From: a virus
Length of the DNA: 44,402 bases
Strand: one strand, 5' to 3'
Virus record (IMG/VR): IMGVR_UViG_3300031578_000103
Span: 1 to 44,402 of that record
In this document: piece by piece, positions 30,864 to 38,050 of the stretch
Numbering within the stretch: the first letter of the stretch is position 1
Layout of the letters: each line of letters starts with the position of its first letter
Notes under the pieces: model-generated
The model's input: the letters and a program-made list of their open reading frames with translations, nothing else
The model's database searches: none
Told to the model about the DNA's origin: nothing
Position numbers and translations under genes: made by a program

Positions 30864-30925
30864 ATTGTTACCGTAGATTTATAGAGTAATTTGTTTGGAC
30901 TCGGGTTCGACTCCCGACATCTCCA
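30864..30925 (+). ncRNA. ssrA: Permuted tmRNA, acceptor piece (3' half)
   Basis: The segment carries GTAGA near 30873, the conserved GTTTGGAC at 30893-30900 and a T-arm TCGGG-TTCGACT-CCCGA at 30901-30917. The acceptor strand CATCTCC at 30918-30924 and discriminator A at 30925 follow; a CCA end is not encoded (the genome reads ACAA). This is the 3' end of a tmRNA, the same pattern as in Bacteroides and Porphyromonas one-piece tmRNAs (GTAGA...GTTTGGAC...GGGTTCGACTCCC...CTCCA). Its acceptor strand pairs with GGGGATG at 31031-31037, so it is upstream of its partner: the gene is permuted. The 5' edge of the piece is estimated. Confidence 0.85.
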
Positions 30926-31030
30926 CAATCGCCTTAAGATTCGTTAATCCGTCACGTTAGTACGGTTTCCTGTCATGAATGAAAGTGACGCTGAATAATC
31001 AAGTAGTTGCACTACCGTTGACAGGAATAT
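30926..31030 (+). other. Intervening segment joining the mature 3' and 5' ends of the permuted tmRNA
   Basis: About 105 nt separate the acceptor 3' end from the 5' end of the coding piece. The segment folds on itself: TCCTGTCA 30968-30975 pairs with TGACAGGA 31019-31026, and inside it GTAGT 31003-31007 pairs with ACTAC 31011-31015; GTCAC 30951-30955 can also pair with GTGAC 30985-30989. No gene fits here. In permuted tmRNAs of other lineages such a spacer is cut out by tRNA 3' and 5' processing enzymes. Confidence 0.7.
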
Positions 31031-31178
31031 GGGGATGACATGGTTTAGACAGCAAACGAGGGAAATAGATTGTCTGATGATAACGATAAGCCAAAATAAA
31101 CGGCAAAACAATTCAAATGTTTCAGTATCCTGCTATGCAGTATGCTTAAACCGTTAAGAGGGAACGAAATCCCTCAAC
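31031..31178 (+). ncRNA. ssrA: Permuted tmRNA, coding piece (5' half with tag frame)
   Basis: GGGGATG at 31031-31037 is the 5' acceptor strand; it pairs with CATCTCC of the upstream piece, seven pairs with G3:U70, the alanine identity pair. The D-region ACATGGTTTAGACAGC follows, close to that of Bacteroidota tmRNAs. AAAC 31054-31057 can pair with GTTT 30893-30896 to begin helix P2. The tag frame starts at GGC 31102 with U at -5 and A at -4, as known resume codons, and reads GKTIQMFQYPAMQYA before TAA 31147-31149. A hairpin, GAGGGA 31158-31163 with TCCCTC 31170-31175, closes the piece. The 3' edge is estimated. Confidence 0.83.
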
Positions 31179-31212
31179 GAAAGTTCTTTTAAATAATGAT
31201 AATATTTAAATA

Positions 31213-31383
31213 ATGGCAACGATAAAACCAATGGACAAAAAGAAAATGGATGAGATCAAGACAATCCTGATCCCTTTCGTCCAGTGGATGATAGGAAAGG
31301 ACTGTGACAAGGAAGAGGCTAACAGGATAGTTGACAAGTACTTTAAGCAGACAGAGAACAAACCAGCTAAAAAAGCAGGATAA
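31213..31383 (+). CDS. Hypothetical small helical protein before the portal gene (56 aa)
   Basis: The frame runs from ATG 31213 to TAA 31383; its last base is the first base of the portal ATG. The product is basic and helical (MDEIKTILIPFVQWMIGKDC, then ANRIVDKYFKQTENKPAKKA). Coupling to the portal gene supports it as real and late-expressed. No family recognised. Confidence 0.6.
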   Translation: MATIKPMDKKKMDEIKTILIPFVQWMIGKDCDKEEANRIVDKYFKQTENKPAKKAG

Positions 31384-32708
31384 TGGGATTATTTTCTAAC
31401 ATAATCAACAGGGCAGCGATGAAGCTGAACGTAAGCAAGGCTAATAGACTTGATGAGTACGTGCTTAGGCAGATAGCTAATATCGCCGTTTACCCTGATT
31501 ACAACTCCGGCACATATCTCAAGGGATATACAGGCAATGTTGATGTTTTTACTATTATCAACAAGATCACCGAGCCAGCAAGTATAGTCCCAGTTTATCA
31601 ATACGATAAGAAGGATAATGAGGTCGAGGGCAGGATGATAGCATTGCTTAACAATCCCAACCCCTTTGACAGCTCCCTCTCCAGGGCCGAGCTTATTGAG
31701 GCAGCCCTATCTTTTTACCTGATTTTTGGCGACAGTTATACAGCATACGACACCATCGACAATGGCCCCAATGCCAATGTACCCCTGAGACTGGACGTGC
31801 TGCCCCCGCAATGGATCGAGATAGTCATGGGAACCTATTTCAATCCCATACAGGGATATAAGTTCATGATGAGCGGTAATGTGCTTGATTATGAGAAAGA
31901 GCGGGTCCTGCACTGGAAAGAGTTCAATCCGGATTATGACCAGCAGGGGACAGGCTATCTGAAGGGCATGTCCAGGCTAAAGCCTATCCTGAAGAGTGTT
32001 GTCGGCAGTAGCAGCGCCTATGATGCATTGGTCGCTGCCTTCCAGCATTCGGGGGCCTTCGGGATACTGTCCATATTGGATGAGGAAGGAGCAACGGAAG
32101 GGATAAGCAAGACACAGCTGAGCCGTATCAAGCAGCAATATAAAGATGATTATACCGGGACGAAAAATACAGGCAAAATTGTAGTAACAAACAAAAAACA
32201 TGAGTGGTCTAATTTCGGCATGACGACACGGGAGCTGCAGATCATACAAGCCCTGGGAGCATTTAAGGGAGCGATATGTGATGCATACAACGTGCCGGAT
32301 GTGCTATTATCAGGGAGCAATGACAAGACTTATATGAATTTTCCGGAGGCAGCGAGGGCATTATGGACAAATGCTATCATGCCAAGCCTGGATGCCTACC
32401 TGGGAAAACTCAGTCGTTGGCTGGCTCCAAAGTTCAAAGAGGAAGGGCATGAGTTGCGAGCAGACTATTCCGGAATAGAGGCACTGCAGAAGAACAGGAA
32501 AGAGCAGGTAGAATGGATGGTAAAAGCCGGATTTACTTACAATATGATATGGAAAGAATTAGGTTATGACCCTTCGAATGAACCATACATGGACATCCCA
32601 CTGGTTCCGGCTGGTATGATGCCTATCTCTGAAATAGGGATGATGCCCGGTAATACAGAAGAGGTAATGAAGAGACTGAAGATACCGGATTACAGAAATG
32701 CAAATTGA
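31383..32708 (+). CDS. Portal protein, HK97 type (441 aa)
   Basis: The product has the layout of HK97-like portals: an N-terminal segment, NVDVFTIINKITEPASIVPV, then LLNNPNPFDS, LSFYLIFGDSYTAYD, VLPPQWIEIV, ERVLHWKEFNPDY and the stem segment GMSRLKPILKSVVGSSSAYD. Twelve copies form the ring through which DNA enters and leaves the capsid. Length is normal. It overlaps the following Mu F-like gene by 11 bp. Confidence 0.9.
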   Translation: MGLFSNIINRAAMKLNVSKANRLDEYVLRQIANIAVYPDYNSGTYLKGYTGNVDVFTIINKITEPASIVPVYQYDKKDNEVEGRMIALLNNPNPFDSSLSRAELIEAALSFYLIFGDSYTAYDTIDNGPNANVPLRLDVLPPQWIEIVMGTYFNPIQGYKFMMSGNVLDYEKERVLHWKEFNPDYDQQGTGYLKGMSRLKPILKSVVGSSSAYDALVAAFQHSGAFGILSILDEEGATEGISKTQLSRIKQQYKDDYTGTKNTGKIVVTNKKHEWSNFGMTTRELQIIQALGAFKGAICDAYNVPDVLLSGSNDKTYMNFPEAARALWTNAIMPSLDAYLGKLSRWLAPKFKEEGHELRADYSGIEALQKNRKEQVEWMVKAGFTYNMIWKELGYDPSNEPYMDIPLVPAGMMPISEIGMMPGNTEEVMKRLKIPDYRNAN

Positions 32709-33471
32709 AGTTAATAAATATAAACAAACGTTCTTTAAAAATATCTACTGGCGAAAAGGGATTAAGGTACTGACGGCCTGCCATGCCTCTATCATTGAAA
32801 GGGTAATGGATGTTGATCCGAGGGATTTAAAACCACGTATAGCAGGGCTGCTTAATAAAAAACCTGTTGAGATGTATGTCAAAGAGATGTGGATCAAGAC
32901 AGGAAGTTATTTTGCAGCCAATACGATCAAGCGGATAAGAGGCAAGGGTGATGACGTGGATCTGAGCTACAAAGATGGCGCTCTGGATGAGATGATTGAC
33001 TATTGGGAAGATTACTTCAGGCGTTACACTAACGAGCGTAGTATGTTTGTCATAGGCTCGATAATGGACACTCAGACGGTGATTGTTAATAATCTGATTG
33101 ATCAGGTGGTTGCTGAGGCGATGAGTGAGGGGTTGAGTATCTACCAGATACAGAAACGCTTACAGAACGAGCTGACAGAAGGAATGACAATGGTCAATAA
33201 GTATCAGGCAGAGCGCATAGCACGGACAGAGGTCAACAGTGCCAGCAACAAAGGTAGTTTTGACTCAGCAGAACAGACGGGATTATGTACCGGGAAAAGA
33301 TGGAGCTCTAGTCATCGTAAAGATGCAAGAACCCTGCATATAGAGTATGAGTCGCTTGGTGAGGTTCCGATGGATTATTTATATGATGGAATGCTTTATC
33401 CTCTTGATCCGAATGGAGGGCCAGATCAGATTATTAATTGTGGATGCACGCATATATTGAATTATGATTAA
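32698..33471 (+). CDS. Head morphogenesis protein, Mu F / SPP1 gp7-like (257 aa)
   Basis: The C-terminal ~90 residues contain ERIARTEVNSASNKGSFDSA, then GKRWSSSHRKDARTLHIEYE and a CGCTH ending, the conserved block of the phage Mu F-like minor head family. The N-terminal two thirds are helical. Members act in early capsid assembly, near the portal. It lies directly after the portal gene and 11 bp overlap it. This is the usual gene order. Confidence 0.85.
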   Translation: MQIEVNKYKQTFFKNIYWRKGIKVLTACHASIIERVMDVDPRDLKPRIAGLLNKKPVEMYVKEMWIKTGSYFAANTIKRIRGKGDDVDLSYKDGALDEMIDYWEDYFRRYTNERSMFVIGSIMDTQTVIVNNLIDQVVAEAMSEGLSIYQIQKRLQNELTEGMTMVNKYQAERIARTEVNSASNKGSFDSAEQTGLCTGKRWSSSHRKDARTLHIEYESLGEVPMDYLYDGMLYPLDPNGGPDQIINCGCTHILNYD

Positions 33472-33472
33472 G

Positions 33473-33601
33473 ATGAAAAAGAAAGCGAAGGTCATCAACG
33501 AAAAAGAAGGGTTATCAAATGCTTCAATCATCACAAGCGTTGTTAAGCCTATGCGAAGTAAAGGAGTTGCAAAACTACCAGACAGAAACAGAAGGAAATG
33601 A
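33473..33601 (+). CDS. Small very basic protein (42 aa)
   Basis: ATG 33473 to TGA 33601 encodes MKKKAKVINEKEGLSNASII and then a basic end (MRSKGVAKLPDRNRRK). It starts one base after the Mu F-like gene and precedes the protease gene by 27 bp. It may be a minor head component or chance coding; no domain recognised. Confidence 0.4.
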   Translation: MKKKAKVINEKEGLSNASIITSVVKPMRSKGVAKLPDRNRRK

Positions 33602-33628
33602 ATTGAGATTAAGCTAAAATACATAGAT

Positions 33629-34351
33629 ATGGACTTCAAGGTAAAAAGTAATTTCGAGCTGAAAGATGCTGATGGAAAGAAAGGCATCGTGACGGGTTAT
33701 GCTTCGATATTTAATAATATTGACAGCGATGAAGAGATGGTTATTCCGGGAGCTTTTGCTAAGACTCTTGATGAGAGAGGGCCAAAATCAAAGATGCCAC
33801 GCATTAAACATCTCTGGCAACATGACAGTTGGCAACCAATCGGTATTCCTTCGATTCTTGAGGAGCAAAATAAAGGTCTCTATTTTGAAAGTAAATTTGG
33901 TACTGATCCTCACTGCCAAGAGAAACTTCAAAAGCATATCGATGGGATCATAACAGAACTGTCCTTTGGTTATAATGTCATAAGATCAGAAGATATTATG
34001 GATGATGAAGGTAATCGATTATATCGAAAACTTATTGAACTCAAACTTTGGGAATATTCATCGGTGACATGGGGAGCAAATTCTTTAGCTCAAATTATCT
34101 CTGCCAAAGGTGAGTCCGTTGATATTATGGCAAACCTCAATAAAAGGCTCGAAGCATTGAATCGTGGACTCAAAAATGGCAAATATACCGATGAGACATG
34201 CGAGCAGTTTGAAGCAGAAATTGAAAAGATACAGGCAATTATAAAGTCACTTAACATCAGTCCTGCGCCGGAAGTAGTTTCCACCCAGGGAGTTGTTGCG
34301 CCGACTAGCAAACAGATATTGGAAACTATTATTAATTCATTTAAATCTTAA
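33629..34351 (+). CDS. Prohead protease, HK97 family (240 aa)
   Basis: The N-terminal protease domain contains VTGYASIFNNIDSDEEMVIP, IKHLWQHD with His61 and His65, and ITELSFGYNVI with Ser112, the catalytic Ser-His set of the HK97/U35 herpes-like protease fold. The last ~80 residues are a helical tail (LNKRLEALNRGLKNGKYTDE). It cleaves scaffolding or the capsid delta domain during maturation. It lies just before the capsid gene, as usual. Confidence 0.9.
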   Translation: MDFKVKSNFELKDADGKKGIVTGYASIFNNIDSDEEMVIPGAFAKTLDERGPKSKMPRIKHLWQHDSWQPIGIPSILEEQNKGLYFESKFGTDPHCQEKLQKHIDGIITELSFGYNVIRSEDIMDDEGNRLYRKLIELKLWEYSSVTWGANSLAQIISAKGESVDIMANLNKRLEALNRGLKNGKYTDETCEQFEAEIEKIQAIIKSLNISPAPEVVSTQGVVAPTSKQILETIINSFKS

Positions 34352-34355
34352 TGTA

Positions 34356-35597
34356 ATGAATGAACAAGAATTAAAAGCATTACAGGATCAGATCAAAGCA
34401 GAGCTCAAGACTATCAAAGATGCTAATGCAGCATTAACGGCAGCTCTTGAAACAAAGGCTCCTGTGGAGAAGATTGAGGAACTCATCAATAAGGCCAATG
34501 CCGGTGAGATCTCCGTCAAGAAACTCTCTGATCAGTTGGATGCACTGGAACTTAGCATGAAAGATGTTAAGCTAGGGAACCAAATTGCCAATCCTTTTGC
34601 GGACTTTAAAAAAGTCTATGATGAAAAGGGCAAGGCATCTGCAAAGGCTCCCGGAGGTCAATTTGTCTTTGAGCTGAAGGGAAATCCCCGGATGCTCTTT
34701 AAGGCACACATGGATGAGGATACAAACCTCACAGATGCCATTGCTACAGCAGTTGTCGTACCGATGCGTACACCGGGAGTTGAGAAGCTCCCTGACCGTC
34801 AGGTATTGATATTGGATGCAGTTGCAAGAGGAGTTACAGCCTCAAACCGTGTCACATGGGTTGAGCGTTCTGCGCGCACTGATGCCACAGCTCCGGTAGC
34901 TGAAGGGGTCACTTATGCACAGAGTGCCTTTACGTATATCATGAAGGTTGCTGAGGTAGAGAAGATTGGTACTTTTATTAAGGTAACCAATGAATGTCTG
35001 GAGGACTGGCCAGAATTTTTAACACAGATCAGGAATGAACTTCTGCCTATGGTTGAACGTGAGCTTGAAGATCAGACCTATCAAGGATCAGGAACGACTC
35101 CTCAGCTGGATGGTATTATAACCACGGCAAATGCTTATTCCAGCACAAGTCTGGATGATAAGATACCGAAGGCCAATACATTCGATGCTATCCGTGCAGC
35201 TGCTAATCAGATTGCTGAATATAACTTCATTCCTAGTGTAGCATTTTTGGCTCCTGCTGACTTTGCTGAGTTAGAGATGACAAAGGACGACCAGGGGCGT
35301 TACGTAATGCCTCCTTTCTCCACTGCCAATGGGACAACCGTGGCAGGGATCAGGATCGTACAGAGCAATCTTATCACAGTAGGGGATGTCCTTGTGGGAG
35401 ACTTCAAAAAAGTAACCCTGTACATCAAGCGTGGTATTGAGGTCAAAATATGGGATCAGGATTCAACTGACCCGGAACTTGATCTTAAGACTATCACTGC
35501 AAGCGTTAGGGCTGCCGTTAAATTCCCGTTACCTTCAAGGAGCGCATTTGTGTATGATGCTATTAGTGACATCACCAGTGCAATCCTGGCAGTATAA
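34356..35597 (+). CDS. Major capsid protein, HK97 fold (413 aa)
   Basis: I choose ATG 34356 over an upstream TTG inside the protease gene. The N-terminal ~95 residues are a coiled-coil delta domain (ELKALQDQIKAELKTIKDAN), likely removed by the protease. The rest matches HK97 capsids: VTASNRVTWVERSARTDATA, then VEKIGTFIKVTNECLEDWPE, QIRNELLPMVERELEDQTYQ, GSGTTPQLDGI and AFLAPADFAELEMTKD. It forms the icosahedral head. The order portal - Mu F-like - protease - capsid is standard. Confidence 0.93.
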   Translation: MNEQELKALQDQIKAELKTIKDANAALTAALETKAPVEKIEELINKANAGEISVKKLSDQLDALELSMKDVKLGNQIANPFADFKKVYDEKGKASAKAPGGQFVFELKGNPRMLFKAHMDEDTNLTDAIATAVVVPMRTPGVEKLPDRQVLILDAVARGVTASNRVTWVERSARTDATAPVAEGVTYAQSAFTYIMKVAEVEKIGTFIKVTNECLEDWPEFLTQIRNELLPMVERELEDQTYQGSGTTPQLDGIITTANAYSSTSLDDKIPKANTFDAIRAAANQIAEYNFIPSVAFLAPADFAELEMTKDDQGRYVMPPFSTANGTTVAGIRIVQSNLITVGDVLVGDFKKVTLYIKRGIEVKIWDQDSTDPELDLKTITASVRAAVKFPLPSRSAFVYDAISDITSAILAV

Positions 35598-35625
35598 CTT
35601 TAAAACAAGAAAGGAAAAATATATT

Positions 35626-36156
35626 ATGAAAAAGTTTATTGCAATTATGATCGGGCTGCTTTTCACAGTAGCTCTTATGGCTCAAACGACAGGCACGACC
35701 TATACTTTGAAGCCTAATGTAACTTCAGTTACTGCCTTCAGCTACACCCACACAGGTGATTGGGATGCAACCTCGCTGAAGGATTCTATCGGGGGAGTAG
35801 CTTCTCTTTACTGGACATTTGACATTGCAAAGAGTAACCTGTATTATTATCAGTTTGTTATTGAATATGATACAGTGCTTACTGTTGCCAGAGCAATAGG
35901 GAATCACGTCACTGTGGCACTACAAGCAAGTCTAGATGGAACTTACTTTTTTCAAATAGACTCAGTTCTATTCCATCCGACAACCATGTGGCTTCCGGCA
36001 GCTCAAGTCCTTGACCCAACATTGGGAATTACCTCTGTTAAAGATGTTTCTACCGGTGTACTATGGAGATACCTGCGAATAAAAGCAACAGGAGGCGATG
36101 CCAATAAATGCTCAATAATATCTAAACTGTCTCTCAAAGTCGGAATAAGATATTAG
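35626..36156 (+). CDS. Signal-peptide protein following the capsid gene (176 aa)
   Basis: Starting at ATG 35626, residues 1-20 form a clear signal peptide (MKKFIAIMIGLLFTVALMAQ). The mature part is a single beta-rich domain (LYWTFDIAKSNLYYYQFVIE, then VTVALQASLDGTYFFQIDSV, then GVLWRYLRIKATGG) that resembles a jelly-roll or discoidin-like fold. It sits between the capsid gene and a terminator and may be a capsid decoration protein, but an export signal argues for a periplasmic or surface location. Function unknown; a longer frame starting inside the capsid gene is not credible. Confidence 0.6.
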   Translation: MKKFIAIMIGLLFTVALMAQTTGTTYTLKPNVTSVTAFSYTHTGDWDATSLKDSIGGVASLYWTFDIAKSNLYYYQFVIEYDTVLTVARAIGNHVTVALQASLDGTYFFQIDSVLFHPTTMWLPAAQVLDPTLGITSVKDVSTGVLWRYLRIKATGGDANKCSIISKLSLKVGIRY

Positions 36157-36179
36157 CCGGCAGGTTTATGCTAGATAAC

Positions 36180-36217
36180 AGGGCAGGGAAGTGAGATGCT
36201 CGCCTGCCCTTCTTTTA
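36180..36217 (+). terminator. Terminator after the capsid cluster
   Basis: GGGCAGG at 36181-36187 pairs with CCTGCCC at 36203-36209 around a 15-base loop (which could add inner pairs), followed by TTCTTTT. Partial termination here would raise the capsid message relative to connector and tail genes. Confidence 0.7.
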
Positions 36218-36245
36218 AATTCATCTCAATATTAACACAACAGAA

Positions 36246-36431
36246 ATGAAACAGTTTAAATTTTCAAAGGATTTCGTTCACGGAAACAAGAAGGTTGACA
36301 AAAAAGGAAGTACTAGGACCGTGACTTCCCGTCATGCTGCTTTCCTTGAGACCAATAAGTTCGGGTCTATAGTCGGGGATGCCCCGGCCAAGAAAGAGAA
36401 CAAGGGTGCTGAGAACCGTGACACCAAGTAA
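36246..36431 (+). CDS. Hypothetical small basic protein (61 aa)
   Basis: The product is basic and hydrophilic (MKQFKFSKDFVHGNKKVDKK, then SRHAAFLETNKFGSI, then PAKKENKGAENRDTK). It is the first gene after the terminator and precedes the connector gene. It may be a minor head component. The ~45 bp after it contain a GC-rich repeat (GCTCCGG twice) that I cannot explain. Confidence 0.5.
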   Translation: MKQFKFSKDFVHGNKKVDKKGSTRTVTSRHAAFLETNKFGSIVGDAPAKKENKGAENRDTK

Positions 36432-36477
36432 TTAAAAGAGGCCACATCCGGGGCTCCGGCTCCGGGGTGATCTCAAA

Positions 36478-37044
36478 ATGAATAACGACATGGAACTAAG
36501 TATATTATCAACCGGGATAAGTGAGCCGGTAAACATTGCGGAGGTTCGTGATTTTATAGGTTATCCTTCAACGAATCAGGATACCGTTATTAAAAAGATG
36601 ATAATAACGGCCCGTGAATGGCTTGAGGAGTATTGTGCCATATCGATAGTCAATAAGCAATACAAAGCATATTTTGAGAAGGCCGATGCCTTGAATGGAT
36701 GGTATGAACTGCCCGTCAGCCCGGTCCTGTCAACACCGGCACTTGTGGTTGCGGTCCGTGGTGTGACAATAGATTTTGAGCAGATGGGGCTTAACATTGT
36801 CAGGGTCAGGCCATATAGCACATACGGCACTATCGGAGTGGGCAGTACCGGAGTCAACTGGTACATGGAGGTGACTTTTAATGCAGGGGCAGCAAATAAC
36901 ACTGCTGATGAGATCATTCGCAAGATAGTAGCAACCATGTTTAATGCCAGAACTGATGGAGCAGGTGAAGGGGTGCAGATGGGAAGGCTCCCTTATGACA
37001 CTTTGCGATTGATTTCTGCAATTAACAAAAATACTGGATTATGA
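36478..37044 (+). CDS. Head-tail connector, gp6-like (188 aa)
   Basis: The N-terminal ~70 residues (EPVNIAEVRDFIGYPSTNQD, then IKKMIITAREWLEEYCAISI) match the gp6/gp15-type connector family, which forms a ring under the portal. The C-terminal half (SPVLSTPALVVAVRGV, then VRPYSTYGTIGVGSTGVNWY) is the beta part. Its stop is at a direct repeat (37033-37050) that recurs after the next gene. Confidence 0.85.
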   Translation: MNNDMELSILSTGISEPVNIAEVRDFIGYPSTNQDTVIKKMIITAREWLEEYCAISIVNKQYKAYFEKADALNGWYELPVSPVLSTPALVVAVRGVTIDFEQMGLNIVRVRPYSTYGTIGVGSTGVNWYMEVTFNAGAANNTADEIIRKIVATMFNARTDGAGEGVQMGRLPYDTLRLISAINKNTGL

Positions 37045-37050
37045 AATGGG
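37033..37050 (+). repeat. Direct repeat, left copy, flanking the 37046 cassette
   Basis: ACTGGATTATGAAATGGG here is identical to 37261-37278. The two copies are 228 bp apart and enclose one small zinc-ribbon gene. The left copy contains the stop of the connector gene; the right copy contains the start of the next head-tail gene. Confidence 0.9.
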
Positions 37051-37258
37051 ACTTTCTATTGAATCACAAATTATTGATTGTGCATATTGTAATGGGCAAG
37101 CACATTTGCAAAAAACAAATAGGGAATTAACCTATAGAAATGAGATATGTAAAGTTGTTGAGCATTTTTATAAATGTAAAGAATGTAAAGAAGAATTTAC
37201 GACAACAGAAACGGATACTATAACAATGTTACAAGCACAAAATCAGTACATAGTATAA
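37046..37258 (+). CDS. Small YgiT-type zinc-finger protein, apparent insertion (70 aa)
   Basis: CAYC at residues 12-15 and CKEC at about residues 44-47 form a zinc site like the YgiT/MqsA N-terminal zinc-finger, followed by a tail (EEFTTTETDTITMLQAQNQY). The gene lies between two tightly linked head-tail genes, is more AT-rich than they are, and is enclosed by 18-bp direct repeats, so it looks inserted. A DNA-binding or antitoxin-like protein is possible but not shown. Confidence 0.6.
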   Translation: MGLSIESQIIDCAYCNGQAHLQKTNRELTYRNEICKVVEHFYKCKECKEEFTTTETDTITMLQAQNQYIV

Positions 37259-37260
37259 AC

Positions 37261-37278
37261 ACTGGATTATGAAATGGG
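37261..37278 (+). repeat. Direct repeat, right copy, flanking the 37046 cassette
   Basis: This second copy of ACTGGATTATGAAATGGG includes the ATG (37269) of the next head-tail gene. Deletion between the copies would put the connector stop directly at this start as TTATGA, an overlap as seen elsewhere in the operon. Confidence 0.9.
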
Positions 37279-37586
37279 GAAAAGACTCAATAACAATTTA
37301 TACCCTCACTACAACAACGGATGCCAGTGAGGATGTCACCGAGACATGGGATGATGGGGTAACGGTCAGTGCCAGCGTGGTACAGATTGACGGGGCCCGC
37401 TATGTCAAGGAAGAGGAATTAATTGATAAGGCAGTTTATAGAGTAGAATGTTTTGATAACAGCTACTCGAACAATATAAAGATAGTTTTCGGGAGTTTAA
37501 CACTATTCCCGATAAGGCCGTGGACGAAAAATGCAGACCGATCCATGAGAAGTATTGCAAAGATAATAATGGCGACGAAGGTATGA
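37269..37586 (+). CDS. Head closure / head-tail adaptor protein, SPP1 gp16-like (105 aa)
   Basis: A small beta-barrel-like product (DSITIYTLTTTTDASEDVTE, then YVKEEELIDKAVYRVECFD, then LFPIRPWTKNADRSM). The size, place and pattern fit the phage head-tail joining family (gp16/FII-like). It would sit under the connector ring and close the capsid. It overlaps the HK97 gp10-like gene by 4 bp. Confidence 0.7.
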   Translation: MKWGKDSITIYTLTTTTDASEDVTETWDDGVTVSASVVQIDGARYVKEEELIDKAVYRVECFDNSYSNNIKIVFGSLTLFPIRPWTKNADRSMRSIAKIIMATKV

Positions 37587-38050
37587 AGCCGATGGCGAAC
37601 ATAGAGATCAAGGGCACTGAGGAGCTGCTGAGAGGCTTTGAGAAGTACCGCAAAGAAGCCACTAAGGCTATCAAGAGAGGTGTGGACAGGACGGCGGGAA
37701 TGGTAGCTTCAGATGCTAAGGAAAGGCTTGCAGGGGGATTAGGAGGTCTGATGCGCAGAGTCACCGGGAGGTTAATAGCTTCGGTACATGCTGAATTTGG
37801 GAATAAAACTGAGCAGCCTGAGAAAAATACATTTAAACCAGTAAAAGCCAGTGAAGCATCTGATAAGAATCTTAACGTGACTATTGCAGATGATGAAGCG
37901 GTGGCAGGGACAAATGTACACTACGGTCCATATATTGAGTTCGGGACTAAGTTCATAAGTGCAATGTCATTCCTGGGATTCGCAGCGGTGAGGCAGGATA
38001 AGCGACTTAAAGAGAGGGTAATTGAAGAACTGAATAAGATAAACAAGTGA
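37583..38050 (+). CDS. HK97 gp10-like tail/neck protein (155 aa)
   Basis: ATG 37583 is chosen; a longer frame would run far into the previous gene. The pattern IKGTEELLRGFEKYRKEATK, then DRTAGMVASDAKERLAG and NVHYGPYIEFGTKF is typical of the HK97 gp10 family, where the Y-E-F-G-T motif is diagnostic. It acts in joining heads and tails. It overlaps the next gene by 4 bp through a GTG start. Confidence 0.85.
   Translation: MKPMANIEIKGTEELLRGFEKYRKEATKAIKRGVDRTAGMVASDAKERLAGGLGGLMRRVTGRLIASVHAEFGNKTEQPEKNTFKPVKASEASDKNLNVTIADDEAVAGTNVHYGPYIEFGTKFISAMSFLGFAAVRQDKRLKERVIEELNKINK

Noticed and set aside
30886-30927. A host ssrA or tRNA 3' end acting as attP
   Set aside because: No integrase is near, the tRNA-Pro fragment beside the integrase explains integration better, and the matching 5' acceptor strand lies just downstream with seven-pair complementarity, which an att remnant would not explain.
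36430-36477. Terminator or regulatory hairpin in the GC-rich gap before the connector gene
   Set aside because: The GCTCCGG units are direct repeats with only weak self-pairing and there is no T-run.
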